Shown: positions 49,875 to 59,267 of the stretch, one piece after another
Numbering within the stretch: the first letter of the stretch is position 1
Layout: every line of letters begins with the position of its first letter
NCBI RefSeq assembly: GCF_015234275.1
Contig: NZ_JADGII010000009.1
DNA: 64,000 bases
Origin: Prosthecochloris ethylica
GTDB lineage: Bacteria > Bacteroidota > Chlorobiia > Chlorobiales > Chlorobiaceae
Reading direction: 5' to 3' (one strand)
Made by a program: the position numbers and the translations under genes
The notes under the pieces: model-generated
The model's input: only the letters and a program-made list of their open reading frames with translations
Told to the model about the DNA's origin: nothing
Database searches by the model: none

Positions 49875-52004
49875 TCAGCGTGAAAGAATCCTGATTTTCT
49901 GACCGGGATAAATCGTCTGACGCCGACCGATATTGTTCCACTCGACAATATCACTGACCCGTACCCCGTAGCGCTTTGCGATACCGATAAGGTTTTCCCC
50001 CCGCTTGACCGTATGCATCGAACTGCCTCCGGCGAGAGTCAGCTTCTGACCGGGATAAATTGTCCGGCGGCGCCCGATATCATTCGCCTGCGCCAGGCTC
50101 GAAACACTCACGCCATAGCGGTCGGCAATCTCACCCAGCGTCTCCCCCCGACGGACCGTATGTGTAACCGGCCGTGACGCGGTGCTGCCACCGTAAATCC
50201 TGAGTTTCTGGCCCGGATAAATCAGGCGTTTCGAACCGAGATCGTTCCAGCCGGCGATCTGGCTCACCGTAACACGATACCGCTTGGCGATCACCCCGAG
50301 ATTCTCTCCACGCCGGACCACATGGGTAACTGCCGAAGCCTTTCGGCTACGAGGAGCAGCCGCCTCACCGCTTCCGGAAATCGAGAGTTTCTGGCCGGGA
50401 TAGATTGTTTGTTTGCGGCCCAGCTGATTGATCGAGGCAAGCGTACTGACACGCATGCCGTAACGCTCCGCGATACCGCTCAGCGTTTCACCGCGGCGAA
50501 CGGTATGCGTAGTACTGCCACTGTAGATTTTCAGCTTCTGGCCGGGGTAGATCAGGCGTTTCCTGCTGAGCTTGTTCCAGCTGGCGATCTGGTCGACCGT
50601 CACCCGGTACCGGTCGGCGATCACCCCGAGATTCTCTCCCCGCCGGACCACATGGGTCAGAGCGGACGAACGGGAAGGTTTGCTCGATGCCCGGCGTATG
50701 GTCTCCGGAGCACCGAACACGGCAAGTTTCTGCCCGGGGTAGATCCTCGAGCTCCTGAGATTGTTCCACTCGACAAGCTGGCTGACGTAACAGCGATACA
50801 TCCGGGCGATCGACCCGAGGCTCTCTCCCCGTCGAACGATGTGGGTTCTCCGCTCGCGGCCACCGTCCCGCACGGTCGCCAGCAACTGCTGCCGGTCGAC
50901 CCCGGTCGAGGAGCGATAGGCGTACAGCTCGTCGGTACGGCGAAGAAAATCGTCACGGTAGGGCTCCGGAAGCCTGAGAACGTACGGGCGAGTACCCGCA
51001 GCAGGAATAATGCCTCTCTTGTACTGCGGATTGAGAAATTGCAGGTCTTCCATCGGCACACCCAGTACCTCGTGGACCTGATCGAACGCCAGCACATCGT
51101 CAACCTCTACGGACACGATGTCCTCGTGGAGAAAGTCCGGCTCGGTCGGAGAGATATTATGCTCCCGGTAGTAGTTCATCACATAGGTCACCGCGATAAA
51201 AGCTGGCACATACCCTCGCGTTTCCCTCGGAAGCCATGACCAGATCTCCCAGTAATCGCGGCGTCCGCCGGAGCGCCGTATGGCTTTGTTGACATTACCG
51301 GCCCCGGAATTATAGGCGGCAAGAACAAGAAACCAGTCGCCGTAGATATCGTACAGGTCGCGCATATGCTCGCACGCCGCCACCGTCGCCTTGTAGGGAT
51401 CGAAGCGGTCCTCGATGAACGCGGTTGACTGAAGATCGTACATCTTGCCGGTACCGTAGATAAACTGCCACAGCCCTTTTGCATTGGCATGGGAAACCGC
51501 AACCGGATTGAGCGCAGACTCGACAATGGCGAGGTATTTCATCTCCTCGGGAATGTCGTACTCCCTGAGTTTCTGCTCGATATACGGAAAATAGGTTCTG
51601 GCAAGACCGATAATCCTGGACGTCATCATCCGCTTGTCCACGGCGTAGATGCGGATAAAGCTCCTCACATGCTCGTTATAGGTGAGCCTGAACGGAGTCC
51701 GGCGATTGATCTCCGCAATGCGCGCGGCATAGGTTTCATCATCGAACTGGGGAATGAAGGCCGGATGAAAACCGTTTCTGCCCTGATCTTTCCAGTCAGA
51801 ACGGCTGCCATCCTCAAAAAAAACGTCCGCAGCAAGACTGTCCAGCAGAGCTGCCAAGCCATGCCTGTCGGCATCGCGCCCATACGCCTCCTCTGTGTTT
51901 CCCGGCAGGAAAAACAGCGTAAAGAGTAAGAATGCATACCATGCCTGCACTGCTCTGCGCATAGGAAGATTGTTCTTGAAATGGCGAGTTCGTTTTCTGA
52001 ACAT
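49875..52004 (-). CDS. MltD-like lytic transglycosylase with six LysM repeats
   Basis: A 709-residue exported cell-wall enzyme. After an N-terminal hydrophobic segment, the SLT domain contains AIVESALNPVAVSHANAKGLWQ with catalytic Glu162 and YNSGAGNVNKAI. Six LysM peptidoglycan-binding repeats of about 45 residues then fill the region from about residue 390 to the end. Each starts with H(V/T)VRRGE and ends in IYPGQKL. Repeats 2-3 and 4-5 look like a duplicated two-repeat unit with a 330-bp period. Typical MltD has two to three. Confidence 0.9.
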   Translation of the reverse strand: MFRKRTRHFKNNLPMRRAVQAWYAFLLFTLFFLPGNTEEAYGRDADRHGLAALLDSLAADVFFEDGSRSDWKDQGRNGFHPAFIPQFDDETYAARIAEINRRTPFRLTYNEHVRSFIRIYAVDKRMMTSRIIGLARTYFPYIEQKLREYDIPEEMKYLAIVESALNPVAVSHANAKGLWQFIYGTGKMYDLQSTAFIEDRFDPYKATVAACEHMRDLYDIYGDWFLVLAAYNSGAGNVNKAIRRSGGRRDYWEIWSWLPRETRGYVPAFIAVTYVMNYYREHNISPTEPDFLHEDIVSVEVDDVLAFDQVHEVLGVPMEDLQFLNPQYKRGIIPAAGTRPYVLRLPEPYRDDFLRRTDELYAYRSSTGVDRQQLLATVRDGGRERRTHIVRRGESLGSIARMYRCYVSQLVEWNNLRSSRIYPGQKLAVFGAPETIRRASSKPSRSSALTHVVRRGENLGVIADRYRVTVDQIASWNKLSRKRLIYPGQKLKIYSGSTTHTVRRGETLSGIAERYGMRVSTLASINQLGRKQTIYPGQKLSISGSGEAAAPRSRKASAVTHVVRRGENLGVIAKRYRVTVSQIAGWNDLGSKRLIYPGQKLRIYGGSTASRPVTHTVRRGETLGEIADRYGVSVSSLAQANDIGRRRTIYPGQKLTLAGGSSMHTVKRGENLIGIAKRYGVRVSDIVEWNNIGRRQTIYPGQKIRILSR

Positions 52005-52062
52005 AACCAGAGTTCACGATTATTACAACAGAGGTATTTCAGGGAACCTCGCGAGGCTGCCA

Positions 52063-52809
52063 TCACCCCATCTCGTCAGGTTCATAGCCGACTTCCCGGA
52101 AAAACAGACCACGGGCTTCGGCAGGGCGCAGCGCATTCGGACATCGCCCGGATGCAAGCGCATCGGACAGCTCCCCTGCACCGAGTTCCAGAGTTGCCGA
52201 AACCAGAAAACGCACCATCGAACGAAGAAACCGGTTTGCCGTGATACTGAATACCAGCTGACCGTCCCCGACACTCCAGGACGCCTCCATCACGCTGCAG
52301 ATGGTCGAGGATGGGTCGGAACCTTTTTTTGAAAACGCAGAAAAATCGTGAGTACCGCACAAGAGAGAAGCGGAACGGTTCAGCCGATCGATATCCGGAG
52401 GACGTTTTCCCCTGTACGTCCCGCTGAAGCGGTACCCCAGTGCGGACTGGCGCAGAGCCAGCACATACCGGTAACTCCGCCAGAGGGCACTGTAACGGGC
52501 ATGAAACGATTCGCCCGCCTCCGTGACATCACGAATGCGAATGGATGGAGGAAGCAGTGAGTTGAGCGCATGGTGCAGCCGTTGCAGTTCTATCGACGAG
52601 GTTGTCATGCAGCTCGCAACCTGCCCGAGAGCGTGCACACCCCGGTCCGTCCGGCCGGCAGCTGCAAGAGAGATCTCTTCATCCAGTACGCTGCAGAGCA
52701 CCCGCTCGATCTCCCCCTGGACGGTCGTCACCCCGGCAGGCTGCCGCTGCCAGCCGGCAAAATCGGTTCCGTCATACTCGATGACCATTTTCAGGTTCCT
52801 TGTCATCAC
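52063..52809 (-). CDS. truA: tRNA pseudouridine synthase A
   Basis: Forms pseudouridine at 38-40 of tRNA anticodon stems. The 248-residue protein has VIEYDGTDFAGWQRQP at the N-terminus and the catalytic AAGRTDRGVHALGQ with Asp55, followed by FHARYSALWRSYRY, matching TruA. It is divergent from the GH13-like gene with 61 bp between. The transglycosylase follows it on the same strand. Confidence 0.94.
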   Translation of the reverse strand: MMTRNLKMVIEYDGTDFAGWQRQPAGVTTVQGEIERVLCSVLDEEISLAAAGRTDRGVHALGQVASCMTTSSIELQRLHHALNSLLPPSIRIRDVTEAGESFHARYSALWRSYRYVLALRQSALGYRFSGTYRGKRPPDIDRLNRSASLLCGTHDFSAFSKKGSDPSSTICSVMEASWSVGDGQLVFSITANRFLRSMVRFLVSATLELGAGELSDALASGRCPNALRPAEARGLFFREVGYEPDEMG

Positions 52810-52870
52810 GCTATCGTCTCATTAATGGTGGCGATCAGCAGAATTTTTCATTATCTTCGGTGAAAAAATC

Positions 52871-54790
52871 ATGAAGCCCAGCACACCACATCTCGAAAAA
52901 ATTCTCGCCGCACTGGAAGATGCGAAAAATCGGCATTTTCCGGGAACGTACCATATCCCGCGGCTCTGGCAGGATGACGAAACCGGCACTGCGACGGTCA
53001 ACCCGGCACGCTATTACCACGATATCCTGTCACGGATCGCAGCATCCCCCGAAACCCCGATCGTCAACAGTGCTGAGAGCGCCGACGACTGGACACGCCG
53101 CGCGGTAGTCTACAACCTGTTTCCTCGACTGACGACAGCATTCGACCATAACCGCGACAGCGCCATCTCACCCGAGCCTCTCCCCGGCGGCTTCCGTGAG
53201 ACCGGAACATTTCTCAAGTCGATCGCCCTGCTGCCCTATATCCGCCGCCTGGGAGCGAACACGGTCTACCTGCTGCCGGTGACCACTCCGGGGAATCAAC
53301 AGAAAAAAGGTGCCCTCGGTTCACCCTACGCGGTAAAAAACCATTTCGACATCGACCCGATGCTGCACGAGCCTGTACTCGGGCTTTCTGCGGAAACAGA
53401 ACTCAAGGCGTTTATCGAAGCGGCCCACCACATGGGTATCAGGGTCGTGCTCGAATATGTCTTTCGCACGGCATCGGTCGACAATGACTGGATCCCGCAG
53501 CATCCTGACTGGTTCTACTGGCTTGACGAGACGCTCGCGGAAACGTTCGAAGCGCCGCACTTCGACCAGGACACCCTGAACAGAATCTATGAACAGGTCG
53601 ACAAGCACGATTTTACCGACCTGCCACAACCATCGGAAGAGTACCGTGCACGTTTCTGTCCAACACCTGCAACGGTCTCTCAGGATACGACAGGCACGTA
53701 CCTGGGGATCACCGGTGAGGGCTCGACCTGCCGCATCGCATCGGCGTTTTCTGACTGGCCGCCCGATGACCGCCAGCCCCCGTGGACAGATGTCACCTAT
53801 CTGAAAATGCACAGCCACAAGGAGTTCAACTACATTGCGTACAATACGATACGAATGTATGACGATGCTCTCGACCGCCCCGAACACACCGTCACGGATC
53901 TGTGGGACACCCTTATACGCATTATTCCGCACTACCAGAAAACATTCGCTATCGACGGGGCCATGATCGATATGGGCCATGCCCTGCCCCCCCGCCTGAA
54001 GTCAGGCATTGTCGCTGAAGCGCGAAAACAGAATCCGGCATTTGCGTTCTGGGACGAGAATTTCGACCCGTCGCCATCCATAAAAAAAGAAGGGTTCAAC
54101 GCGGTTTTCGGTTCACTGCCGTTCGTGCTGCAGGACCCTATCTACATCAGGGGCCTGTTGAACTTCCTCAATAAAACAGGAGTCGCCGTACCGTTTTTCG
54201 CAACCGGGGAAAACCATAACACCCCGAGAATCTGCCATCAGTTTCCCCGCCGGAACGAAGGACGCAACCGAGCCCGCTTTATTTTTGCACTGGGTATCAT
54301 GCTGCCCGCCATACCGTTTATCCATTCGGGAATGGAGCTGTGTGAATGGCACCCGGTGAACCTTGGACTCAATTTCAGCGACAGGGACCGCGAAAACTTT
54401 CCCGTGGAAACACTTCCACTGTTCAGTCCCGCAGGCTATGACTGGACAGAGGCGAACGAACTCGCTCCTCTTCACCCTTTTCTGCGAAAAGCGCTTGTAA
54501 TCAGAGAGCGCTATCATGATATTGTAAGCAGCGGAGACAAGGGTTCTCTGGTGCTGCCGTTTGTATCCAGCCCTGACATTCTCGCCGTTCTGAGAAAAGG
54601 GCGTGACAAAAACCTGCTGTTCATCGGCAACAGCAATCCGGCCCGGGCAACAGACGGCATCATGGAGTTTCAGGCCGAAAACCTCGAACTCATGGATCTG
54701 CTCAATGACCGGCCCCGGCACATCAGAAACCACAAGCTCGAATTCCGGCTCGATCCGGGAGAAAGCATTATCTGTGAACTTCCGGCATGA
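52871..54790 (+). CDS. GH13-like (alpha-amylase superfamily) protein with altered catalytic motifs
   Basis: A 639-residue cytoplasmic protein related to GH13 by AVVYNLFPR, IRRLGANTVYLLPV, GSPYAVKNHFDIDP, HHMGIRVVLEYVF, HPDWFYW and IPFIHSGMELCE. The four signature regions are changed: region I lacks D...NH; region II reads DGAMIDMGH (Asp367, usual Arg at -2 is Met365); region III has Glu396 (WDENFD); region IV reads ENHNTPR with Asn450 where Asp is expected. The closest appearance is GlgE-like maltosyltransferase/GH13 sub-family proteins. Activity is uncertain. The next genes (kinase, symporter) suggest carbohydrate metabolism. Confidence 0.7.
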   Translation: MKPSTPHLEKILAALEDAKNRHFPGTYHIPRLWQDDETGTATVNPARYYHDILSRIAASPETPIVNSAESADDWTRRAVVYNLFPRLTTAFDHNRDSAISPEPLPGGFRETGTFLKSIALLPYIRRLGANTVYLLPVTTPGNQQKKGALGSPYAVKNHFDIDPMLHEPVLGLSAETELKAFIEAAHHMGIRVVLEYVFRTASVDNDWIPQHPDWFYWLDETLAETFEAPHFDQDTLNRIYEQVDKHDFTDLPQPSEEYRARFCPTPATVSQDTTGTYLGITGEGSTCRIASAFSDWPPDDRQPPWTDVTYLKMHSHKEFNYIAYNTIRMYDDALDRPEHTVTDLWDTLIRIIPHYQKTFAIDGAMIDMGHALPPRLKSGIVAEARKQNPAFAFWDENFDPSPSIKKEGFNAVFGSLPFVLQDPIYIRGLLNFLNKTGVAVPFFATGENHNTPRICHQFPRRNEGRNRARFIFALGIMLPAIPFIHSGMELCEWHPVNLGLNFSDRDRENFPVETLPLFSPAGYDWTEANELAPLHPFLRKALVIRERYHDIVSSGDKGSLVLPFVSSPDILAVLRKGRDKNLLFIGNSNPARATDGIMEFQAENLELMDLLNDRPRHIRNHKLEFRLDPGESIICELPA

Positions 54791-54839
54791 ACCGTCGTTC
54801 GCCTGTTCTGTTTCTCTATAACCTTAACCAACAATCATT

Positions 54840-55751
54840 ATGTCTATTCTCGTCGTAGGATCTCTTGCATTCGACAACATTGAAACCCCGTTCGGGCGCT
54901 CGGACGACACCCTGGGCGGTTCGTCCACCTACATTGCACTCTCCACCAGCTACTTTTCCGACGATATCCGCCTCGTCGGCGTCGTAGGATCTGACTTCGG
55001 GGACGAACACTTCCAGCTGCTGCGCCAGAACGGCATCGATACCAAGGGGATCCAGGTCGTGGACGACGGCAAAACATTCCGCTGGGCAGGCCGTTACCAC
55101 TACGACATGAATACACGTGATACACTCGATACCCAGCTCAATGTATTCGCAGACTTTGACCCTCACATCCCTGCAGAGTACCGTGAAGCGCGTTATGTGT
55201 GCCTGGGCAACATCGATCCGGAACTCCAGCTGAAAGTTCTCGACCAGATCAGCAAACCGGATCTCGTCATCTGCGATACCATGAACTTCTGGATCGAAGG
55301 CAAGCCCGAAGCCCTCAAGAAAACGCTGGAACAGGTCGATATTTTCATTCTCAACGACAGCGAGGCACGGCTGCTGTCAGGTGACCCGAACCTTGTCAAA
55401 TCGGCACGCATCATCCGCAACATGGGACCGAAAACCCTGATCATCAAGAAAGGTGAACACGGTGCCCTGCTCTTTACCGACGAGGGCATTTTTGCAGCAC
55501 CGGCATACCCGCTCGAATCGATTTACGACCCGACCGGTGCCGGCGATACGTTTGCCGGTGGTTTTCTTGGCCATCTCGCACGTTGCGAGGAGATCAACGA
55601 GAGCGAACTTCGCAAGGCAGTTCTGTATGGCAGCGCCATGGCAAGCTTCTGCGTCGAGAAGTTCGGCACCGAAAAACTTGCCGGTCTCGACCTGCTGGAA
55701 ATCGAGGACCGCTACCAGAGCTTCCTCGATCTTTCCAGGATTGCCGACTAA
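54840..55751 (+). CDS. PfkB-family carbohydrate kinase
   Basis: A 303-residue ribokinase/fructokinase-like enzyme: VGSLAFDNIETPFG and TLGGSSTYIALSTSYF at the N-terminus (substrate Gly-Gly), LIIKKGEHGALLFTDEG, and DPTGAGDTFAGGFLG with the catalytic Asp. It phosphorylates a sugar or nucleoside with ATP; the substrate is not visible. It lies 49 bp after the GH13-like gene and 75 bp before a symporter. Confidence 0.86.
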   Translation: MSILVVGSLAFDNIETPFGRSDDTLGGSSTYIALSTSYFSDDIRLVGVVGSDFGDEHFQLLRQNGIDTKGIQVVDDGKTFRWAGRYHYDMNTRDTLDTQLNVFADFDPHIPAEYREARYVCLGNIDPELQLKVLDQISKPDLVICDTMNFWIEGKPEALKKTLEQVDIFILNDSEARLLSGDPNLVKSARIIRNMGPKTLIIKKGEHGALLFTDEGIFAAPAYPLESIYDPTGAGDTFAGGFLGHLARCEEINESELRKAVLYGSAMASFCVEKFGTEKLAGLDLLEIEDRYQSFLDLSRIAD

Positions 55752-55826
55752 TCACTGCATCCCGGCTTCGTGCACATCTCTGCAGCACGAAGCCGGAACT
55801 GCGTTCACCAGTTGAACTCCACCATC

Positions 55827-57590
55827 ATGCAGCACCTCACCTCCCTCGACCTGACGATCATCATCGGTTATCTCGGCCTGACCCTGCTTATCGGGCTGAT
55901 CTTTTCCGGAAAAGCTTCGCAGAATGTCTCTGAATTCTTCCTGTCCGGCAGAAAACTCCCCTGGTGGATAGCCGGAACCGGAATGGTCGCGACAACATTC
56001 GCCGCAGACACCCCGCTGGCGGTAACCGGCCTGGTGGCAAAACACGGTATCGCCGGGAACTGGCTGTGGTGGACCTTTGTCTCCGGAGGCATGCTCACGG
56101 TCTTCTTTTTTGCGAGGCTGTGGAGACGGGCGCAGATCCTCACCGACCTCGAGTTTATCGAGCTCCGCTACAGCGGCAGGGAAGCCCGCTTTCTGAGGGG
56201 ATTCAAGGCCCTGTACTTCGGGCTCTTCATCAATGCGGTCATTATCGGCTGGGTCAACCTGGCGATGTACAAGATTGTCAGCATCATGATCCCTGAGCTC
56301 AATCCCGAGATCGTCGTCATCGCATGCGTCCTGCTGACCACGCTGTACTCGGGCCTCGGTGGTCTCTGGGGGGTCACCGTTACCGATACCATCCAGTTCG
56401 TCATCTCGATGACAGGCTGTATCGTGCTGGCCGTTCTTGCCATGAACGCTCCGGAAGTCCAGGCAGCGGGGGGATTGACCGGCGCCCTGCCTGAATGGAT
56501 GTTCAACTTCTTCCCCGCCATCACTGGAGAGGGCTCCGGAGAAAACCTCAACGGCACCCTTCAGCTTACGTTCGCGTCGTTCGCCGCACTGGCATTCGTC
56601 CAGTGGTGGGCATCGTGGTACCCGGGTGCCGAACCGGGAGGAGGAGGATACATCGCCCAGAGAATGATGAGTGCCAAAGACGAAAAACACTCCCTTCTGG
56701 CAACACTCTGGTTCATTATCGCCCACTACTGCCTCCGGCCATGGCCGTGGATCATTGTCGGCCTGGTGAGCCTGGTCCTGTTTCCTGATCTTCCCGCAGA
56801 CCAGAAAGAAGACGGTTTTGTCCACGTCATGCGTACGCTGCTGCCTCCCGGCCTGAAAGGACTGCTGATCGCTGCGTTTCTGGCAGCCTACATGTCGACC
56901 CTGTCGACCCATCTCAACTGGGGAACCAGCTACCTGGTCAACGATTTCTACAAGCGCTTCATCTCCCGTGACGCTTCCGACTCACACTACGTTGTCATCT
57001 CTCGCATACTGACCGTCGTGGTCGCCGTCTTTGCGCTCTATATCACGTTTTTCGTGCTCGAAACCATCACCGGCGCCTGGGAATTCATCATCCAGTGCGG
57101 TGCCGGCACCGGGTTTGTGCTGATCTTCAGGTGGTTCTGGTGGCGACTCAACGCCTGGTCGGAAATCGCCTCGATGGTGACGCCGTTTGCCGTCTACACC
57201 TGGCTGACCATGTTCACGTCCGTGACCTTCCCGGCTTCGATCTACATAATCGTCGCTGTGACCATTGCCGTTTCCCTGGCCGTCACCTTCCTGACCCCGC
57301 CAACCGACGAGGAACATCTGAAGAACTTCTACCGGAAAACCAGGGTCGGTGGCGCAATGTGGAGCAAAATATCGATCCAGCTGCCGGATATCCAGTCCGA
57401 CAGCGGGTTCCTGAGACTCTTCGGCGACTGGCTGTCAGGCATCATTCTGGTATATTGCACCCTGTTCGGTACGGGAAAGCTGATTTTCGGCGACCCTCTG
57501 CAGGCCATGCTCTTCTTTACCGCAGCACTGCTTGCCGGCGGTTTTATCATGTACGACCTGAACCGCCGGGGATGGAACAACCTGAAATAA
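55827..57590 (+). CDS. Sodium:solute symporter family transporter
   Basis: An inner-membrane protein of 587 residues from the ATG at 55,827 with about 13-14 spans. SSS hallmarks: VSEFFLSGRKLPWWIAGTGM, TTLYSGLGGLWGVTVTDTIQ, and the FLAAYMSTLSTHLNWGTSYLVND region that holds the Na2 site serines. FLTPPTDEEHLKNFYRKTR closes the core. Transported solute is unknown. It probably forms a unit with the kinase. Confidence 0.87.
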   Translation: MQHLTSLDLTIIIGYLGLTLLIGLIFSGKASQNVSEFFLSGRKLPWWIAGTGMVATTFAADTPLAVTGLVAKHGIAGNWLWWTFVSGGMLTVFFFARLWRRAQILTDLEFIELRYSGREARFLRGFKALYFGLFINAVIIGWVNLAMYKIVSIMIPELNPEIVVIACVLLTTLYSGLGGLWGVTVTDTIQFVISMTGCIVLAVLAMNAPEVQAAGGLTGALPEWMFNFFPAITGEGSGENLNGTLQLTFASFAALAFVQWWASWYPGAEPGGGGYIAQRMMSAKDEKHSLLATLWFIIAHYCLRPWPWIIVGLVSLVLFPDLPADQKEDGFVHVMRTLLPPGLKGLLIAAFLAAYMSTLSTHLNWGTSYLVNDFYKRFISRDASDSHYVVISRILTVVVAVFALYITFFVLETITGAWEFIIQCGAGTGFVLIFRWFWWRLNAWSEIASMVTPFAVYTWLTMFTSVTFPASIYIIVAVTIAVSLAVTFLTPPTDEEHLKNFYRKTRVGGAMWSKISIQLPDIQSDSGFLRLFGDWLSGIILVYCTLFGTGKLIFGDPLQAMLFFTAALLAGGFIMYDLNRRGWNNLK

Positions 57591-57599
57591 TTCACTGAC

Positions 57600-58199
57600 A
57601 TGCTCCCTCGTAACAAGCTCGTTCTTGCATCCCGTTCACCCAGGAGAAAAGCCCTGCTCGGGATGATGCAGATCCCCTTCGAAACCTGCTCCGCTTCGAC
57701 AAGCGAGACATTTTCGGCAGAGGAAAGCCTGGACCAGAACCTCGTGCGCATCGCAACCGAAAAAGCCGAAGCCGCGCGCTCCATGCATCCTGAACAAACG
57801 GCACACGCAATCGTACTCGGCGCCGACACGACCGTCGTCCTTGACGGAAAACCGCGGGGAAAGCCTGCGGATTTCACTGAAGCACACAGGATGCTTACTC
57901 ACCTGCAGGGCCGCTCGCATGAGGTCATCACGGGATTCTGCCTGCTGCACGGTCTGCACCACCATGCCGAATGCGTCACGACGACGGTTGAATTCGCTCC
58001 GATGAACGAGGAGGAAATCACGCACTACATCACCACGCAGCAGCCGTATGACAAAGCAGGCGCCTATGGCATCCAGGACCCTCTCCTGTCCTGTTTTGTC
58101 AAAGCCGTCAGGGGATGTTACTATAATGTCGTAGGGCTTCCGCTATCAGCGGTATATACCGCCCTCAAACAGTTCTCACCGACGCAGCACGACACATGA
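57600..58199 (+). CDS. maf: Maf-like nucleotide pyrophosphatase
   Basis: Hydrolyses non-canonical or pyrimidine nucleoside triphosphates (dTTP/UTP, or 7-methyl-GTP in the YceF type). The 199 residues carry LASRSPRRKALLG, VLGADTTVVLDG and DKAGAYGIQDP, the three Maf blocks. The ATG follows the symporter stop by 9 bp, and its stop overlaps miaA by 4 bp. Confidence 0.92.
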   Translation: MLPRNKLVLASRSPRRKALLGMMQIPFETCSASTSETFSAEESLDQNLVRIATEKAEAARSMHPEQTAHAIVLGADTTVVLDGKPRGKPADFTEAHRMLTHLQGRSHEVITGFCLLHGLHHHAECVTTTVEFAPMNEEEITHYITTQQPYDKAGAYGIQDPLLSCFVKAVRGCYYNVVGLPLSAVYTALKQFSPTQHDT

Positions 58200-59155
58200 G
58201 CGATCGACACAGACCTGTCAGCATACCGGTCGTCACCGGGCCCACTGCATCAGGGAAATCACAGCTGGCACATGAATTGGCACGACGCACCGGAGCAGAA
58301 ATCATATCGGCGGATTCTCGGCAGATCTACCGGGACATGACGATCGGTACGGCCAAGCCTGACACCGGGATGCTCAGCGAGGTCCCCTATCACTTCATCG
58401 ATGAACGCGACATCACCCAAGAGTTCAGTGCCGGTGATTTTGCGGCTGAAGCCCTGAGGCGTATCGAAACCATTATCGGCCGAGAGAAGCCGGTCATCGT
58501 AGTCGGCGGCTCGACACTCTACATTCAGGGACTGCTGGAGGGATTTTCAGACCTTCCGGAAAAAAACCCAGCCATCCGCAAACGCCTTGAAGAAGAGTAC
58601 CGCACGATTGGGGGCGAAACACTCTATGAACGCCTCAGAGACTGCGACCCGCGTCAGGCGGCAACCCTCGACCCCACAAAATCCCAGCGACTCATCCGGA
58701 GCCTGGAAATCATTGAAATAACGGGAAAAACGGTCACCGAACTGCACAGGCAGCGTAAACGACCGCCAGAACATCTGAAGTTTTATCCTCTGGCACTCGA
58801 TATGCCCAGAGAGAAGCTCTACCGGCGCATTGAACAGCGAACGGACCTGATGATCGAACAGGGGCTCGTGACAGAAGCCGAAAAGCTCTATACCCGCTAC
58901 AGAGAACTCCTGCCGCAGTCTCCGCCCAATGCCCTGATGACGGTTGGCTATAAGGAACTTTTTCAATACCTTGACGGTGAAGTGACTCTGGAACAGGCTG
59001 TCAGGCTGATCAAGCAGCATACCCGGAATTATGCAAAACGCCAGTTGACTTTTTTCAAAAATAGAAGTAACGTGGACTGGATAGCTGCTCCGGATGACCG
59101 GAACAGCAGCAAACGAACAATCGAGTTACTCTCACAGAGATTTTTTCCGGCCTGA
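58196..59155 (+). CDS. miaA: tRNA dimethylallyltransferase MiaA
   Basis: Puts a dimethylallyl group on A37 of tRNAs that read UNN codons. The 319-residue protein has the P-loop VTGPTASGKSQLA, the substrate-binding SADSRQIYRDMTIGTAKP, GGSTLYIQGLLEG and TVGYKELFQYLDGE. Length and order are normal. Overlap with maf indicates coupled expression. Confidence 0.95.
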   Translation: MSDRHRPVSIPVVTGPTASGKSQLAHELARRTGAEIISADSRQIYRDMTIGTAKPDTGMLSEVPYHFIDERDITQEFSAGDFAAEALRRIETIIGREKPVIVVGGSTLYIQGLLEGFSDLPEKNPAIRKRLEEEYRTIGGETLYERLRDCDPRQAATLDPTKSQRLIRSLEIIEITGKTVTELHRQRKRPPEHLKFYPLALDMPREKLYRRIEQRTDLMIEQGLVTEAEKLYTRYRELLPQSPPNALMTVGYKELFQYLDGEVTLEQAVRLIKQHTRNYAKRQLTFFKNRSNVDWIAAPDDRNSSKRTIELLSQRFFPA

Positions 59156-59267
59156 ACGCCCGCATCCGCAGTTTCCGGTGTTTTGCCGTTTCCCCCCTGT
59201 TTCCGGCCGCACGTGTTCACAACGCCGTACCGGTACACATGTCAGGAGTTCATCAGACACGAGTTTT

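Noticed and set aside
50280..50660. LysM direct repeats as a separate repeat element
   Set aside because: The repeats stay in frame within the transglycosylase and encode LysM domains, so they are domain duplications.
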